Source: Sitta carolinensis
Lineage: Eukaryota; Chordata; Aves; Passeriformes; Sittidae
Direction of reading: 5' to 3'
Length of the DNA stretch: 64,000 nt
Assembly: GCA_032173965.1 (NCBI GenBank)
Contig: CM063284.1
Coordinates: 101,370,410 to 101,434,409, forward strand
Within the stretch, counting starts at the first letter, position 1. Every line of letters starts with the position of its first letter. Below the pieces are notes generated by a model. That model was given only the letters and a program-made list of their open reading frames with translations, had not been told where the DNA came from and searched no databases. Made by a program: the position numbers and the translations under genes. Positions 46,979 to 60,936 of the stretch are shown in pieces.

Positions 46979-49900
46979 GTAAGTAAATTATGGAAGGAAT
47001 GTCAAGCTGCTGACACCATCACTGCCTGACTCACCACAAGAGGAATAATCAATCCAGCACATGAATTTGGAGTAGTGGGGTGTTCTGTGCAGCCCCAACT
47101 GCAGGAAGGTGAGTGTGAGCATGCTTTGTCTTCCCCTGGTGAGTAATCTGCAGTATCATGAGAGAAAATGCACGCACACTGGAGAGTTAAAATTATGAAA
47201 ATTAAGCTTACAGTGAACAATATCCTTGCTTTTGGGGAAGATCTAAAAGCTTCTCAAAGGGAAAGTAACAGTTAAAAAGGCTTTATCTTTGCAAGCATTA
47301 TAAAAAAGGTCGTAAGCTGTATACACTACAAAGGCACTGCCTTCACTGCCTTCACCCCTCCATCCCTGTGATTTCTTTAGATTGAAGAAACCTGTTGGCT
47401 TGAGTTCTAAAACCCCAGATAAAAGCTTTGATTTGTTAATTAAATTTTTACTGCTATCTGCATTTGATATCTCAGTCAAATTGTATCCGCTTGCAACAAC
47501 AGAAAAAGTCACATCAAAGGAGAGCTCCACCTCCATGACCTGTAATTACAGAATTTACTGCAGTGTGACACTGGCTGCAAGATGCACCTGCCAGGCAGAC
47601 CCAGCTTACTATCTACACCTAAAACAAAGCCACTTCATTCAGCTGGGGTGAGCCAACACATGCTGAACAAAAGGGCTATGTTTTGTCAGGAGCCGGTCTA
47701 GCGCATTGCTTGCCCTGAGACAGACAGGAGCTTCTGAAAACAAGGGATTTTTTCTGTGTTATCCCACTAAGTCAGGGATAAGGATGAGCTCCCACAGAGA
47801 AAGGCAGGCATAGGAAAAAAAGGAAAAGAAATTGGAATGGGAAGATAAAGGGAATTAAAAAGAAAAGAAATAAAAAGGAAAGAAAATTAAACTCCATCTT
47901 GGTGATTAAAACAAAAAAAAGAAGGAAAAAGCTACTCATTAAAAAAACCTGACAAAATATTAGGAAACCAGGAGAAAGGGTAGCAGAGAGAAAATAGAGA
48001 GGAAAACAAACTAGATATTATGCATATATCCACTGGAGTCAAACTTCAGCCTGCAGTGTTCTCCCCTTAAACACCCACATAGGTATTGCAGAAATCCCCA
48101 ATTTGTGTCAATGAATTCTTTGGCCCTCTGTTGTTTTGCACTGTATTTTCAAACAAGCAGAAATGTAACATAGAAAAGATTCACAACATAGTCTTTATTA
48201 AATTTGGGAGCCTCCCTGTGAGCCCTAGAAATTACTGTTAATATTTACATTTGGAAAAAAAAAACACAAAGAAGGAAAATAAGTAAGGCATTGAATAGAC
48301 TTGCTGGATAGGAATTTTTCCTGGAGTGATTAATATGCACAAAATATCCATATTAAAGAACAGGCATTTTCAGCAGGAGAATAATAATTTTATTGAAAAA
48401 AAAATTCTGTTGGAAAAACCAATTGAAAAATCCATGCCCATCCACTGAGAAGACACTTGTTACTACTGCTTCAGTGTTGCAGGAATTTCCAGGCTGACCA
48501 TCAAAAAAATAGCTCTCAGTTTAGTTTTCTCCTATGGATTAATGTCAAAGACAACCCTTCCTGAAAAAATAAATTAATATTAATTTAAAAAATAATTCCT
48601 CACACATGACACTCATTTCATTTAGTTGTTGGGTTTTTTTTTTTTTAAGAGGTTCTTGTTTTCTAACCAGAATTCTTTCTGGTTTGGGTTGTTGGGTTTT
48701 TTTATGAGAGAAACAGAGAAACTAAAATCACTCTCTTTGACTTACTTCAGCATGCACCTGGCCTCACAGTAACAGGGAAAATTTTTCTACTGACTTAGTA
48801 GGCCTAAGATTTTGCACCTTGCATCCCTATGGCCTCAGCAAGCACTGACTAAACAGTGTTGCTGAAAAGCATGGGGTGAGATGTGTGGTGGGATAAAGGG
48901 TCTGTAGACATCAAAGGTTTTCTCTGTTTTCATTGGAACTTCAAAACGCTGTTGAAATATTTACTAAACCAAACTGATGTGATGTCTCTGAAGGCTTGGA
49001 TGAAAAGCACCCATGATGGCAAGCTGGGGTTTTAAGCCTGGAGCACTGCCAGGGCATTCCTTCCAATGCCATGCCCCAAAATTGGGCATCACCCTTTTGT
49101 CCAATAATCTGTCCCTCTTTTCAGCCATTTTCAGCAGTTTTCCACTGATGCAGTGTGGCTTTTCTCTGCTGATAATAGCAGGAATGCAGTCCGATCTGAG
49201 GACAGGATCTGCTCTAATCCCACCATCATCCTCAAACTTTTCAGACGCTGTTTCAGAAATTACAGCCCCCCAAGCCTGGGCTGTAGTCACCCCTGGGTTT
49301 CATCACCTAGCAAAACAAAGAGTAACCTGGGAAGACTCCCAGGGATAACAGGGCACATGACAGGCTGTTGGGCCTCTCAACATCACAAAACAGGCCAGGG
49401 CTAAGTCAGAGTTAGAAACTAGTACTAAATCCCCACCCCTGTTAAATGACTGGGGTTATTTCTGGTATTGCTCCATATCATAATTTAATCTCAGGAAGAC
49501 CAGGAGGCAGGCTACAGTTGCAGGTCAAGTCTTCACAGCTCCAGCCCGACAGCATCAAAGTTGTTCCTGACTACATGACCTCCAGCTTCTCCCAGCCTGG
49601 AGAAAAGCTGCCTCAAAAGTTATTTCCCCCTCCTCAGAACAGAGAGGGTTTCTGGAAAAGCTAGGGCAGCATGCAGCTTTCAGCAGCAGTTAGGTTGTCT
49701 GTGTTCCGAGCTGGTCCCCTTACATGGGAAAAGAGGTCAGCCTAGTCCCTGTTCCCTTCCCCTCTGCTCCTTCCCTCCCTCCAACCCAGTCCTTTGGGCC
49801 CGAGGATGAAGGAGATTTTGGCTTTTGCTGGAAGAAGGCCAAAACTCGCTATTTTCAGAAGGTGACTAGGAAGCTCAGAACAAACCCCACAGGGTACAAA

Positions 49901-51857
49901 ATTAATGTGAGACCAAAAGCAGAAGATTACCACAGCCCACAGCACTAGGCTCTTCTGTCCAAAATCCTCGTGTTACACCAAATTCACAGGCAGTAAGTAC
50001 CATGATAACCTGCTGCTGCGAATTCCTGCTGTCAGCAAACTTCACACCCTGGCTCAGGGTGCCTCACAGTTGGGAGGACTGACACTGCCTGGGTCCTGGG
50101 AACTCCCCCAGAACAGAAAGATTTGCACAGGAGTGAGAACTGACCTGGTATTCAAGCTGCTGATTCACCATGACAATGAGGGCTGTGGGGCTGGACTGAG
50201 GGGCCGTTGCCCCGTCAGGCATGCAGGGAGCTGGATTTTGGGGGATAAAGGCAGGATAAATTGCTCCCCAGGGAGGAAGAGGGTTAGAGTGGACCCACAG
50301 GAGGACAGCAGAAATCTAATTGTTGCGGAATGGGCAGGTGGGAGATTAGAGACATGGTGAAGCTGTCAAGGTAGTTTGTTTTCAGGTAAAGCTAGAAGCA
50401 TTTATGAAGCATCTTGCAGAAATAAACACCAATTTGCTTTACCTGGATTCAGTCTGAGATCTTGAACTGGATCTTGGAGGACCCTGGAAATTGGTGAGAG
50501 GGCTCACAGAACTCTTGCAAAAAATTACCAAAGTACATCTGAAGTGAGTAATTTTGCAGGAGTGGTAAAATATTTTTCATTTCCAGAAAGATCAAAGGAG
50601 CAGAAACACAAACGTTGAGTTTTCAAATATCGAGAGAAACTTCAAAGGGCAGTCACTAACAGAGAGCATTAAAAGGTACTTTACCCAAATTGTATGGAGG
50701 ACCCTGGACCACATTGTACTGCACAGGTAAGAACTCTGTAATTTCTAGACAAGGTCACTGTGCAGGAACCCTCAGGTTTCTGGGGCTCTGTGTGGAGGTA
50801 AAACAGCAGAGACCATGTCTCTGACCTCTTCATAAACCATATCCAAGTGCAAGTTTACTTTTTCTTTATGTATGGGTCAAGCTGGTTACAACCAAGGCAA
50901 GAGCCAAGGGGCAGGGCCCAAGTCCATACTGGGCTCCTGCCATCCATCTGGATTTCCATACCAGGCAAGCAATCTCTTTGCAGATGGAGCAAGCAACATG
51001 TAGACAGCATCGCTGGCTGAGCACCTCAGAGTGATGCTAACATCATAGCTAAGAGAGCAGAGCCAGGCAGAAACACCAGGAACTGCAGTAAAATACATTC
51101 AGAGACAGAAATTGCACAGCTGCTAGCTGGACATGGAAAAGAGCTGTATCTCTTTTGACTGCCCAAATCAAAGCAAAGGAAAAGTGACCCTAGAGTACCT
51201 CCAGGGCTGTTAATAGTCACACTACATTTAAAAAGCTATGTGCAAAAGAAATGAAAAGCAGTGAGAGCTATTACACACTTTTCAAGTCATTCAAGTTCAG
51301 TTTTGAAAATATATCCACAATCTCTTTGCCTAAAAGCGGAGTGCTGTGATCCTTGTTTACCAAGTAAAACAAACACTCTGTAGAGCATGGGTAAGTGACC
51401 CTCGAATGCAAGCCTTTACAAGCCTCCTCATTACAGTGAGATCAGAGTGTGCCATGTGTGGCTATCATTTTCTCTAGGGCTTTTTCTTCTCTTCTTCCTG
51501 CTTTTTGTCAAAGCTCCTGACTTTCCGTCTGCTTTCTATTTGCAATTGTTACAGGGAGGGACAAACGCACACACAATTAGTTTGGAGTGGGACAGAAAAG
51601 GGGATTAAAGTGCAAATAAATATTAACCAGATGAATGGTTCTCCCCAATGCACGTCTTCATGAAAAGACCATGAAGGATAGGCAATTATGTAGTACATCA
51701 ATTGTATACAGTTTTGTAGAAAAAAACTTGCCATAGACCCTAAGTCCCACATATAGAATTACGTTTTATTGGTTCTCCCTGCAAAGAAGCAAAAAAGTTG
51801 ATACAGGGCACAGTTCTAGAATATTTTCCTCTCATCAAGAAAACATGCTTTTTTCAG
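46979..51857. other. Unique non-coding sequence, no gene recognised
   Basis: Purine-rich sequence runs from about 47799 to 48010. Elsewhere there are only short open frames without domains on both strands. No interspersed repeat is recognised. Confidence 0.6.
47799..48010. repeat. Purine-rich low-complexity tract
   Basis: Long stretches of A and G (for example GGAAAAAAAGGAAAAGAAAT and AAAAAGGAAAGAAAAT) dominate about 200 bases, interrupted by a short mixed segment near 47890. It is low complexity and asymmetric between strands. Confidence 0.65.
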
Positions 51858-51905
51858 TTGTGCCAACTCTGCCCCGTGACCCTTAGGACATTTGCACCAG
51901 TTCAG
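51858..51905 (+). other. Candidate 48-nt exon
   Basis: The acceptor CATGCTTTTTTCAG and the donor GTTCAG then GTGAGG bound 48 bases, exactly 16 codons, with an open frame reading LCQLCPVTLRTFAPVQ. Both splice sites are close to consensus and the length is a multiple of three. No protein family is recognised, and the frame is also open on both sides, so a chance arrangement is quite possible. Confidence 0.2.
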
Positions 51906-52519
51906 GTGAGGTTCTTGGTTTGTATTTTTTATTTCTCAGAATTCTTAATCAATAACACTACTCAAAACCTCTCAGCAGCTTCCACTTTGCACTGATGGTC
52001 TTCTCCTCCCTCCAATTCCTGCATCAATGGTGATATTCTTCCTGCAAAAGCCTCTTGCACTGAGATGTCAAATGCTAGCTCAGCATTTGTGCACACCTTC
52101 ACCCAAGCAGCCCTCAGCACTTCAGTTCTCTCCAGTGGATCTCATCTTCCTCCCTTAATGCTCACTCACCTTCAGGCTCAAATCCCCACCTGGCACTCCC
52201 TCTTATCCACCTCAAATATCCCCATGTCACAGCAGGACACTCACCATTTCATCTAGTCTGTGGTGTACTGTCACAAATAAACTCTATTTCAGGATTTGAG
52301 AGAATAGCTGTAAATAAGCAGGTGATATTTTCTGTCCAGTCCCTTTTCTACTATTGTATCTTTGAGAGAAAAGCAGCAGTACTAAAATAGTAATTCAGCA
52401 CATGCACTTCATTGCGTATCAGCTCATTTGCTCACAACAACAAAGACAGGAAAATGCTGTGGGGGTCATTACACCAAGAGAAGGTTCAGAAAACCTGGAA
52501 GTCTGTGATGAAAATCATT

Positions 52520-52880
52520 TAAATGGCATAGCCAATGATTAGAATGAGTATCTGTGCAGTAAATGGGAACATATTAAAGTGGCATGGGAAGTTTAATCGG
52601 TGATTGATCTCTCAACAATTACCTTGCTTTGTAAATCCCTCCATATCATTTAACGAGGTGATTTCAATGTTCTAATAAAATGTGGCAGGGGAATGTTTCC
52701 AGATGTCCAGTGTGTAGGGAAATAAATGCTTCTCTGAAACCATAATCTGTGCATTAAACCAACCAACATTGTCTTCTGATTGAGTTACACTTCTGTCTCA
52801 ATTACAGAGGAAGGAGTCACTGAAAAGTCATTAGACTTTTTAAAAAATCCTTTCAAATCATGTCAGTTTTATACAAAACA
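52520..52880. promoter_or_regulatory. Candidate conserved non-coding element
   Basis: The block has complex AT-rich text with TTTAATCGGTGATTGATCTC, AACAATTACC, CCAATGATTAG and TGATTGAGTTAC motifs (homeodomain-, PBX- and SOX-like), no repeats and no open frame. It resembles vertebrate developmental enhancers in texture. Conservation is unmeasured. Confidence 0.22.
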
Positions 52881-54713
52881 GAAATCCTCCCCTTCTCTTG
52901 ATTTCTTGGCATAAAACATCATCATTTCACAAGTGCTGAAATATCTGCTTTTACAATATTTCCCTGAAACTGTTTGCTTATTCCTCCATTAGAAATGGAA
53001 AACATTGCTACTTGTGCCCCATGATTGAATTCTTTCTCTCTGATCACTGCAAAAATGAGACCAATATGAATAAGGCCAGCTGTCAAACTATACTTTGAGA
53101 ACTGGGGAAAAACTTGTTATGAAAGTTCAGGACATCAGGAATCTCACCAGGTCAGTCTGCTTGTCAAACATGACCTGCAGCTGACACTGGGAGGTGACTA
53201 GTGTTCCCAGCCCACTGTGCAGCACCTTCTTCAGCATGAAGATTAACTCTTTTTAAAAATTGTTTCTCATTTACAAGGGTGCCTTCTACAACTGCAGGTC
53301 TAATTTCCATACTTCAAAGAGCTCCTACCAAGGTGTTCTCATGACACATCACCAGACACATGCTCGTGTACAATATACACAGCAACCATTACACTGTGGT
53401 AGAGGATGTCTGTGAGCAGCCCTGACTTCTCGTAGACCCCCTGGGTAACTGTGGGGTATGACCCATGGCTACAGCATTTGACCTGGGTTTTCCAGACCTG
53501 TCCCCACAAATTACTATCTTTCAGCCAACACTTAGGGTCAACTTCATGTTCTTTAGAGTATTTTGATACCAAATATCTCAGAGGAGTTCTGGTGTGTGTA
53601 CATATCTGTCAAAAGCAACTCGATGCCTTCATTGTTGAGGGCAAAACTAACCCCCCTCACTGCCTCTGTCTTCACTACCTGCATTTCTGGGCAGTGACAT
53701 GTGCAGGACCCATGTCTATTTTCCATCCACTTGAGACTGGATGGTTTGTCTTTGTCTGTATTCATCCATCAAAACCAAATAAAAACTCAAGTAATCCATC
53801 CAACTAAGCTGAGGTCACACCATGTCTTAATTTCAATGAGTGCAAACACAGCCCTCTTAGCAGAGAGAAAAGAAGAAAATAGTGGCACACTTAATCCTCT
53901 CTGCTCTGTAAATAGTTTTGTTAGCTCTCAGCTGTCACAAAAGCATATCCCACATTGCATATGGCAAATATTAACCAGATACTGAGTGCAGTTCTATTCA
54001 CAGGACAGTAAGTAATGCACTCGGTCCTCCAGGTTAGCTGTGCTTGGATGTGAGTGTCTATATTGACCTGTTAAAGATTGTGAAGGAGGAAGAGAATGCT
54101 TTCAATGGTCAAGCAGGTCAGTGAGTGCTTAGTGCCACAGCTAAGAGCACAAGGGAGATATTTCATTCCATGACTTTGAACGTTATCTCAGTTAAACAAA
54201 CTGAAATGTGCAACTGAGTTTATTTTAGAAATGGTAAAAAATTATGCTGAAAGCAAACTTTGTGCATGAAGTGTCTATCATATCCAGGGAGGCCAGAGTT
54301 ATAGAATATACTTACACAGATTGTTCACTTTAATATGCTGCCAAATGGTGTGAAGGCCAAGTTGTAGATTAAATTTCCCTTTCTTTTCCCTGCCTATGAT
54401 ACAGTGATATGACCCAGATGATAATATGTGAAGAAAAACCTCTTACATTTGCCTACCCACAGGGTTCATTTAGTTAACTTTGTCATTAATAATACCAGTA
54501 ACTAGAAAGTGCTCAACAAATAGGGATGTTGAAATCTGATCTTTTGAAACTGAGGTCCCTGAGCGTTCTCTTTTGGTGTGTAAGAGGATGCAGTCTTGCC
54601 TGACCTTCACAGTTAGAAGCCACTTAATCTACAATATATGCATTTTGTTTCCAGAAAGCACAAAATTGGGTGTTCCTTGTCACGACACATGCTTGTTGGG
54701 TGCTATGCATTCC

Positions 54714-54716
<3 letters not shown>

Positions 54717-54750
<34 letters not shown>
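54717..54750. repeat. Poly-A tract, 34 bases
   Basis: Thirty-four A residues lie between GCATTCCCTT and GACAGAAAAT. There is no polyadenylation signal or recognisable retrocopy upstream. Confidence 0.9.
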
Positions 54751-54752
<2 letters not shown>

Positions 54753-57700
54753 CAGAAAATTTTTTCATGGGCCTTTTTTGGTACATAGCAGTCTTATTAG
54801 CATTAGCTATTGCTGATGGACAATATGAGAGCTGTGTCTTTTTTCTGATCATTAACTTGGGCTAATTAATTCACAGTGAGCATTTGTCTCTATCTGGGAG
54901 GGAGGGGGAAGAATGATTAAGGGGTAAAAAATGATGCATCGATGTATTTTGTTTCTCAACAAAGAAAAGGGGAAGCATGACACTCTGCAAGCGTCTCTTG
55001 GTCTCACTTAAACATCCACACTAGCATCCACACCTGAGGGTGGGGACAGTGTCTTGTTCTTGCAAGCAGCTAAACCTCTCACTGGGCTTTCTCAATAACA
55101 TTTAGCAGAAGAAACTCTGTACCATATTTTATATGAATTTCATATTTCATATGCAGACCATATTTTCATGGATATAACACCAGTTTGTGTGCAATCCACA
55201 TTCCCACCAGTGTACTGTATACCTTCCAGTCATGCTAATGCTCACCTTCCCTTTCATATCTCTGAGGACTATCTGGAGATGTACATTTTATTGATTTACA
55301 CGTTTATTCCAAAAAAAGAGAACTCTTTAAGAGGCTGAATTTATCTCAGACTAGGCCACATCTTTTAAAAATGGCAGTCCTGCTTGTGGAAGTACACTCT
55401 TGCACTCTATGCAGAGGTCTCAAATCTACAACTTTTTCAGCTCCAGTGGGTAGCACAGCAGGCCCATTTCTCCATTCCTAGATACAATATATTTTAACGA
55501 GCTTGTCTAGGCACCAGTTCCCCCTATTACTGCTGCCAAGTTCCCTTCTGCTATAGCTCCCTGCTATGGCAAGAGACAGACAGCAATGTAAAAGCAGCAA
55601 TATATCTTAGGAATCAAGAGAAAATGAAGAGAAAAGAGGTTAAAAATACATCAATTAAAGCAGGAATACAAAACAGCTTTGGAAAAAAAATATAAAAATG
55701 GTTCCACTTAAAGGAATTGTTAATCTTAATTTGCATGGATGGGAGCCACCATTTTAATTTGCAGGTAATGCAAAATCAGTTAACTATAAAGAACATGTGG
55801 AAGACATTTAAACTTCAGGGAGCAAAACTAGAAATACTGCTGTTAGAAATGAGGCAAAACTAGAGACTGGAGTAAATCAATCTGAAATTATTCATTAGAT
55901 TACAAAGCAATATATAGCTTTTATGTTGGACAATTTTCTCAACATTTCAGTCACAAGGGAGTACACATTTCAAGTTTGCCACTTCAGGAGACAATGGAAT
56001 AACCAAGCAGAAATCTTGATGTAAGAGGAAGAGTTTTATTAATGTGAAACAGTCCAGAGTCCTCTCCTCATCATAACAAGTACAATTAAAAGTTCTTCCG
56101 CTAATGAATAAAATACTTCCTTCATTTTCAAAACAAGCTACTATAAGGGAAACTGCAAAATCCTCAAAGTTTTGCTTTAGTGAAAGCTCAACATGAAAAA
56201 CTCTAAAGAATTCCAACAAAACAATTTGGAAATCTTCAGGGATATCTTATGCCATGCCTCAAACAAGACCCCAGGGCAAAAAAAATTAGAAAACATTAAG
56301 ATTGATGAGATAAGAGTGATCCTGCAATTATACAACACCTCAGGAGAGGTGCACATTTCAGAGCACAGTTGCAAGGTCTGTCGTTGCATCAAAGAGAACT
56401 GCATATAATAGCAAGCCCAGAGAACTCCAAACAAAGCTGAGAGCCATACAGGAAAAGTGGCAGTGTGATAAAACAGAGGAAATCCAGCTGTACGCTGATA
56501 AGCATGAAAGGGTTTCACGAGTCAACACGAAGAGGCCCTGGTCTGGTGACTCCAGTCTAATAATGAGCAAATTGCTTGCAACTTTCAGTCCTCTGTAGGA
56601 CAACTCAAAAGAAAGGCTGGAAGACACTTGTTTGCTGCAGCTTGTGTTTGCACTGCCCACACACAGCCGAGTCGCTAAATATTCACCTCAAAGTCTCTGC
56701 CATATTTCAGAGGGTTGTAAGAACTTTGATATTACTATTTGTTTCAACAAGATGAAAGTCGTGTCCCGAGCTGCCCCTGCTAAACTGCAAGAGCCTCTGG
56801 CATTGCTGTTGATGGATAATCACAGTGTGCAACGTGGAAAGACAAGCAAACTAAAGTTAAAGAGAGCCACCATCTTCAAAGAAATGGCATTTCTATCTTC
56901 AACTCAAATACTCACTGTGGGTAAAAAACATGAAGGTTGCCAATCAATTTTACTAGCATTTAGAGATAAAAAGATTATTATTCATACTTTTTGAGTAATT
57001 TTATCTTTGACATGTGTTAAAATTTTTGATGAGTCTTAGGACTGCAAGCTGGCAGCAAAGTGCATTAACTTTCAATGGCTAAAAGATAGATCTAAAATTC
57101 AAAGTGGAAATAAATGGAGTCAATTATGGATTGGAAAAAGACATTAAGGGAAGTGGTAAATTTGTCATATCTTTACTCTCTAAATCATTGTTTAATAACT
57201 TCCTAAAAGAGGAGTTGCACTTTAGCAAAAACTTGCTGGATTTACTAATGGAATTATGTGACGATGTTCCTTGGTCTGTGAAAGCTTAAAAGAAAACGAC
57301 TTGTTGGCTAGCAAAAGCGTTTCCAAACTCAAATTTAAATGTTTCCAGTGAGAGAAATGTTCTGCCCACCCACATCCCATGGAAGTTCTCAAAACTGCAC
57401 TGAAGTGAAGCTTAAATTGCACGTAGGTCTTCTGCTGGCCCTCTGCGGTAGGGAGCGAAGGATCCTGATCAGTCAGGGAAGGCAGAGGTCAGGACTGGCA
57501 GCTACTAATCGCAAGCACACGCGCACCTGGCCAGGCTTCAGTGTGTGCACATGGAAGTCTGCTTCATTACATCACTCTCTGGAAGCACAAAAGGGATATT
57601 GCTTTGACTCTGAGTCACCAGGGCAAGCAAAATCTCGACTTTATAAAACGATACCTCTTCTCTACAGGGGAATGTTTTCCATATGCTGTGGGATTAAAAA

Positions 57701-58369
57701 TACAGCATCATGTAACAGAGAGTCATTTGGATAGATACATCCTGAGGAAAACCTTTTCTATGAAGAGCTATACAAGAAAATTAAAGAAAGGGAGACCTTT
57801 TGTATACGTTTAACCATTAATACACTGAAATGAAACCTTAACTTCTTTTGGCATCTTCAGGTTGTTCTGATCAGCGATGGAAAAAAAAGAAATGATTTTT
57901 AAAGGAATACTTATACTTTTACAAGTAAGTCCAAAAATAATTATTAAGTTGATTCGATTTCATTTAAGCATCTGCTTATCAACAATACACTCCCACGCCC
58001 CTGCTCCATAATATCATTGAATAATCCATGATATATTTACAGGAGATAAAATATTTGGGCTGAATGACAAGTCATGTCTCAAAAAGAAATGTTTCCCTTG
58101 TTTAGAAATGTAAACCTGTAAAACAGCTACCTAGTTTTTACACTTTGTAGTCCTCTGCATCATCCTTCTGAATGCTCTGCCATTGCCTCACAAGCCAAAA
58201 AGCCCACTGTTATTGGCTGCATTCTCCATATGCAATACAAGGTGTGACAACAACAGTCCTTAAATTCTAAATTTATTCTCATAAATACACTATAAAATCT
58301 GTCTTCCTTAAATCATTCATTTTTTAACTGAAAATGAAAGCTCAAAAAGCTCTTTTTATAAATTTGCCA

Positions 58370-58374
<5 letters not shown>

Positions 58375-58401
<27 letters not shown>
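58375..58401. repeat. Poly-A tract, 27 bases
   Basis: Twenty-seven A residues lie between GCCAATATT and GGAAAGAT. It is a homopolymer repeat. Confidence 0.9.
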
Positions 58402-58404
<3 letters not shown>

Positions 58405-59040
58405 AAGATAAAGTTAGAAAGCCCTAGTTCTGCAGTGGTATTATGAATGCTACTAACATTCTACCCCTGCTATCTACCTCAGGAACATAACAGTTTCTTT
58501 TAGCCACTACATCACACCAGAACTTTTTTCAAAATCATTGTTGCCTAGTATATATCTCACTATAAATATGACCTTATTTCTCTACTGCTAGACATAAAAT
58601 AAAAGCAATCAAATAAAAGCAATTCCAAGGAATCAGTCTCTAGGATACACCAGATCTGCAGTAGGACTATTATTTAGCATTCATCAGAGAGCAGATTCCT
58701 GCAAGACATTAAAACCTCCTTGGTCATTCAGAACTCTTTATTTTACATTTTGCTTACAATTTATTGTTTAAAATGTAATGCTAGTCCTATGCCCTTCTTG
58801 TCTTACTGCTTCATTACCTTTACATTGGAAGAGTTCTGCCCTTCCAGACATCTCTGGATACCAGCAATAGGTGAATATCACCAACACATTTTACAGCTCA
58901 ATAAACTAAGAATCACAGCTGCTTGCTAGGGGGTTTTACACATAAAAAGACAAAATGAGAGTTAAGACAGAAAGATAACCCAGTCATAAAATTGTGAATA
59001 CAACTCCTGTTTCCAGATTACTTTCCTCCAAGCCAGCGCA

Positions 59041-59042
<2 letters not shown>

Positions 59043-59086
<44 letters not shown>
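59043..59086. repeat. Poly-A tract, 44 bases
   Basis: Forty-four A residues follow CCAGCGCAAT, so the sequence AATAAA occurs at the very start of the run. That is too close for a normal poly(A) signal and tail, and no retrocopied mRNA is recognised upstream. Confidence 0.9.
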
Positions 59087-59089
<3 letters not shown>

Positions 59090-60645
59090 TACAAGATTTG
59101 AGACTAAACTGCACTCACTTTGCATTAAAATTCAAATATCTTTTCAAACCAGAGCGTTTCAAATTTGCAACACAAAAGTATTAGACTGACATAATTTCTC
59201 TATGTAGACTCAAATTACCCTGTATTCAAGTAGGATAGAGTTTCTCTGCTCCTGTCTGTTGTTCAAAAAGATGTCATGTTTTGAACAATTATGCATCTTC
59301 ATGTTTTTCTTAAATAAAGATAAAAAAACTAAACCAATTACATTTAAAGTCCAAAACTGACAGGAATTGAGAAGGGAGAATAAATATGTTTGTGCAGAGA
59401 GAAGCTCATTCCTCTTGACTGATTTTTATTACTATTGATCACAATGCTTGTGAATTTGCTATCGGCTTAAGAAACAAATATCATAAAATATTCTAAGTCT
59501 CCTAAAACTCTTTAAAAATATTATGAGACATGAAAAATCAGAGGCTTAAGAAGACTTCATAACAGTGTGGGAAGAAGAGCTTGAGTCAGTATCAATAAGA
59601 GGATGCTTTTTGCCTCCAGTCTCCTCTCCCTCAATGGCGGTTCACCTTATGGGGGAGGCTTTGGTTACTGAGAGAAAGAAGTAAATATCTTATTTGGTTT
59701 ATCTTCTGTAGGATTCATACAAACACTGGGAAGGGAAACCTGAAGAAGCAGAGCTCTGAGTGAAGCAGGAAGCTTTGCAGGCCACCCTGAGGTGACTGCA
59801 GTTCTCCGAGTGGTTCTTGACAGGCATGATTAATGTAAGTGGAGAACTAAAAAGCTAAATCTGTTTATTCGAAAGGACAATACATTAGAGACTTCCTGAC
59901 TTCTAATGGGTCCTTATCCACTCCTGCAGTGTACCTTCTGGTGCAGTCATTAGACAGCCCTGGAAGAATGTGTCCTGTCATTCCCAGTAGCCTATGGCAC
60001 ACGGAGTGTCTGCATTTCACCTGCAAGAGAGGGCATGCACAGTGTGCTGAGGAAACCAAAGGGGCAGGAGGGACAAGTGAATAGAGCACATGGCATGTGG
60101 AATTTGAGGACAGTTGTTTGCACATTTTACTCATTCTGGGGATATATTTCATAAATTAAAAGCAGCCTGTGTGCAAGTTTACCTCATCAGCATAACCCAC
60201 GAGTGTGACAGTGACTCTAGAAATGTCATTCCAGTGTCAGTATTTCTATCAGCAGCAGGTGTTTGCTAGTACAGACCTCCTTGCACGCTTATAACCCTTA
60301 TAAAAGACATACTCCAAGACTCATTTTAGACTGAAGACAATGCTCAACTAATACACTGACTCCAAACAGTCTTGAAATTTGACTTTCAGTTCAGCTCTGA
60401 ACACCCAGTTGCTCAGTCCATACTCTCATTGGAAACTTTTACGGGCCTCCATAGGTGTTTGGTGCTGCTGCACTTGGTATCATTTCAGTGGTTACTGAAA
60501 ATAAAATGAAGATAACAGGAAATGTTACTGCCTGAAGACCACACAGCTCATACCAGGTGGGCTGTGCAGCATGAGAAGAATATTTCAGAGCAGAGAGCAG
60601 AAACTTCATTTCAGCCTTTAAGCTGGTGACTTGAGAGGAGCTGTG

Positions 60646-60674
60646 ATATATGTGCATATATGTGCATATATGCA
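60646..60674. repeat. ATATGTGCAT tandem repeat
   Basis: The ten-base unit ATATGTGCAT occurs about two and a half times (GATATATGTGCATATATGTG and onward). It forms a small palindrome-rich minisatellite. Confidence 0.8.
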
Positions 60675-60883
60675 GTGGACTTTGGGTTTTCAGTGCAAAG
60701 CCCAAAGATGGTCAAAGTGTCAGTCAGTAGCACCAAGCAGTTCTGTCTGCAGGTCCCTGAGCTTTCCCCCTCTAGTGTTTTATCCTTCCCCAGGCTGTTA
60801 TTCTCTCAGTTCAGCCCAAAAAGTAGTTACTGGAGCCTCACTGTAAAGATAAGGTGATGAAATTGTTCATACTAAAAAAAAAC

Positions 60884-60936
60884 TCTCTCTCTCTTACACA
60901 CACATACACAAAAAACCAAAAAAAACAAAAAAACAC
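60884..60936. repeat. (CT)n(AC)n and A-rich simple repeat
   Basis: CTCTCTCTCT is followed by ACACACACATACACA and then A-rich CAAAAAACC-type units. It is low-complexity DNA. Confidence 0.8.

Larger units (their letters stand above)
51906..58374. other. Unique non-coding sequence, no gene recognised
   Basis: No supported gene is visible. The candidate conserved block at about 52520-52880 and the poly-A at 54717-54750 are listed separately. Open frames at 53451-53807 and 56632-56994 (+) lack domains or splice support. Confidence 0.6.
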
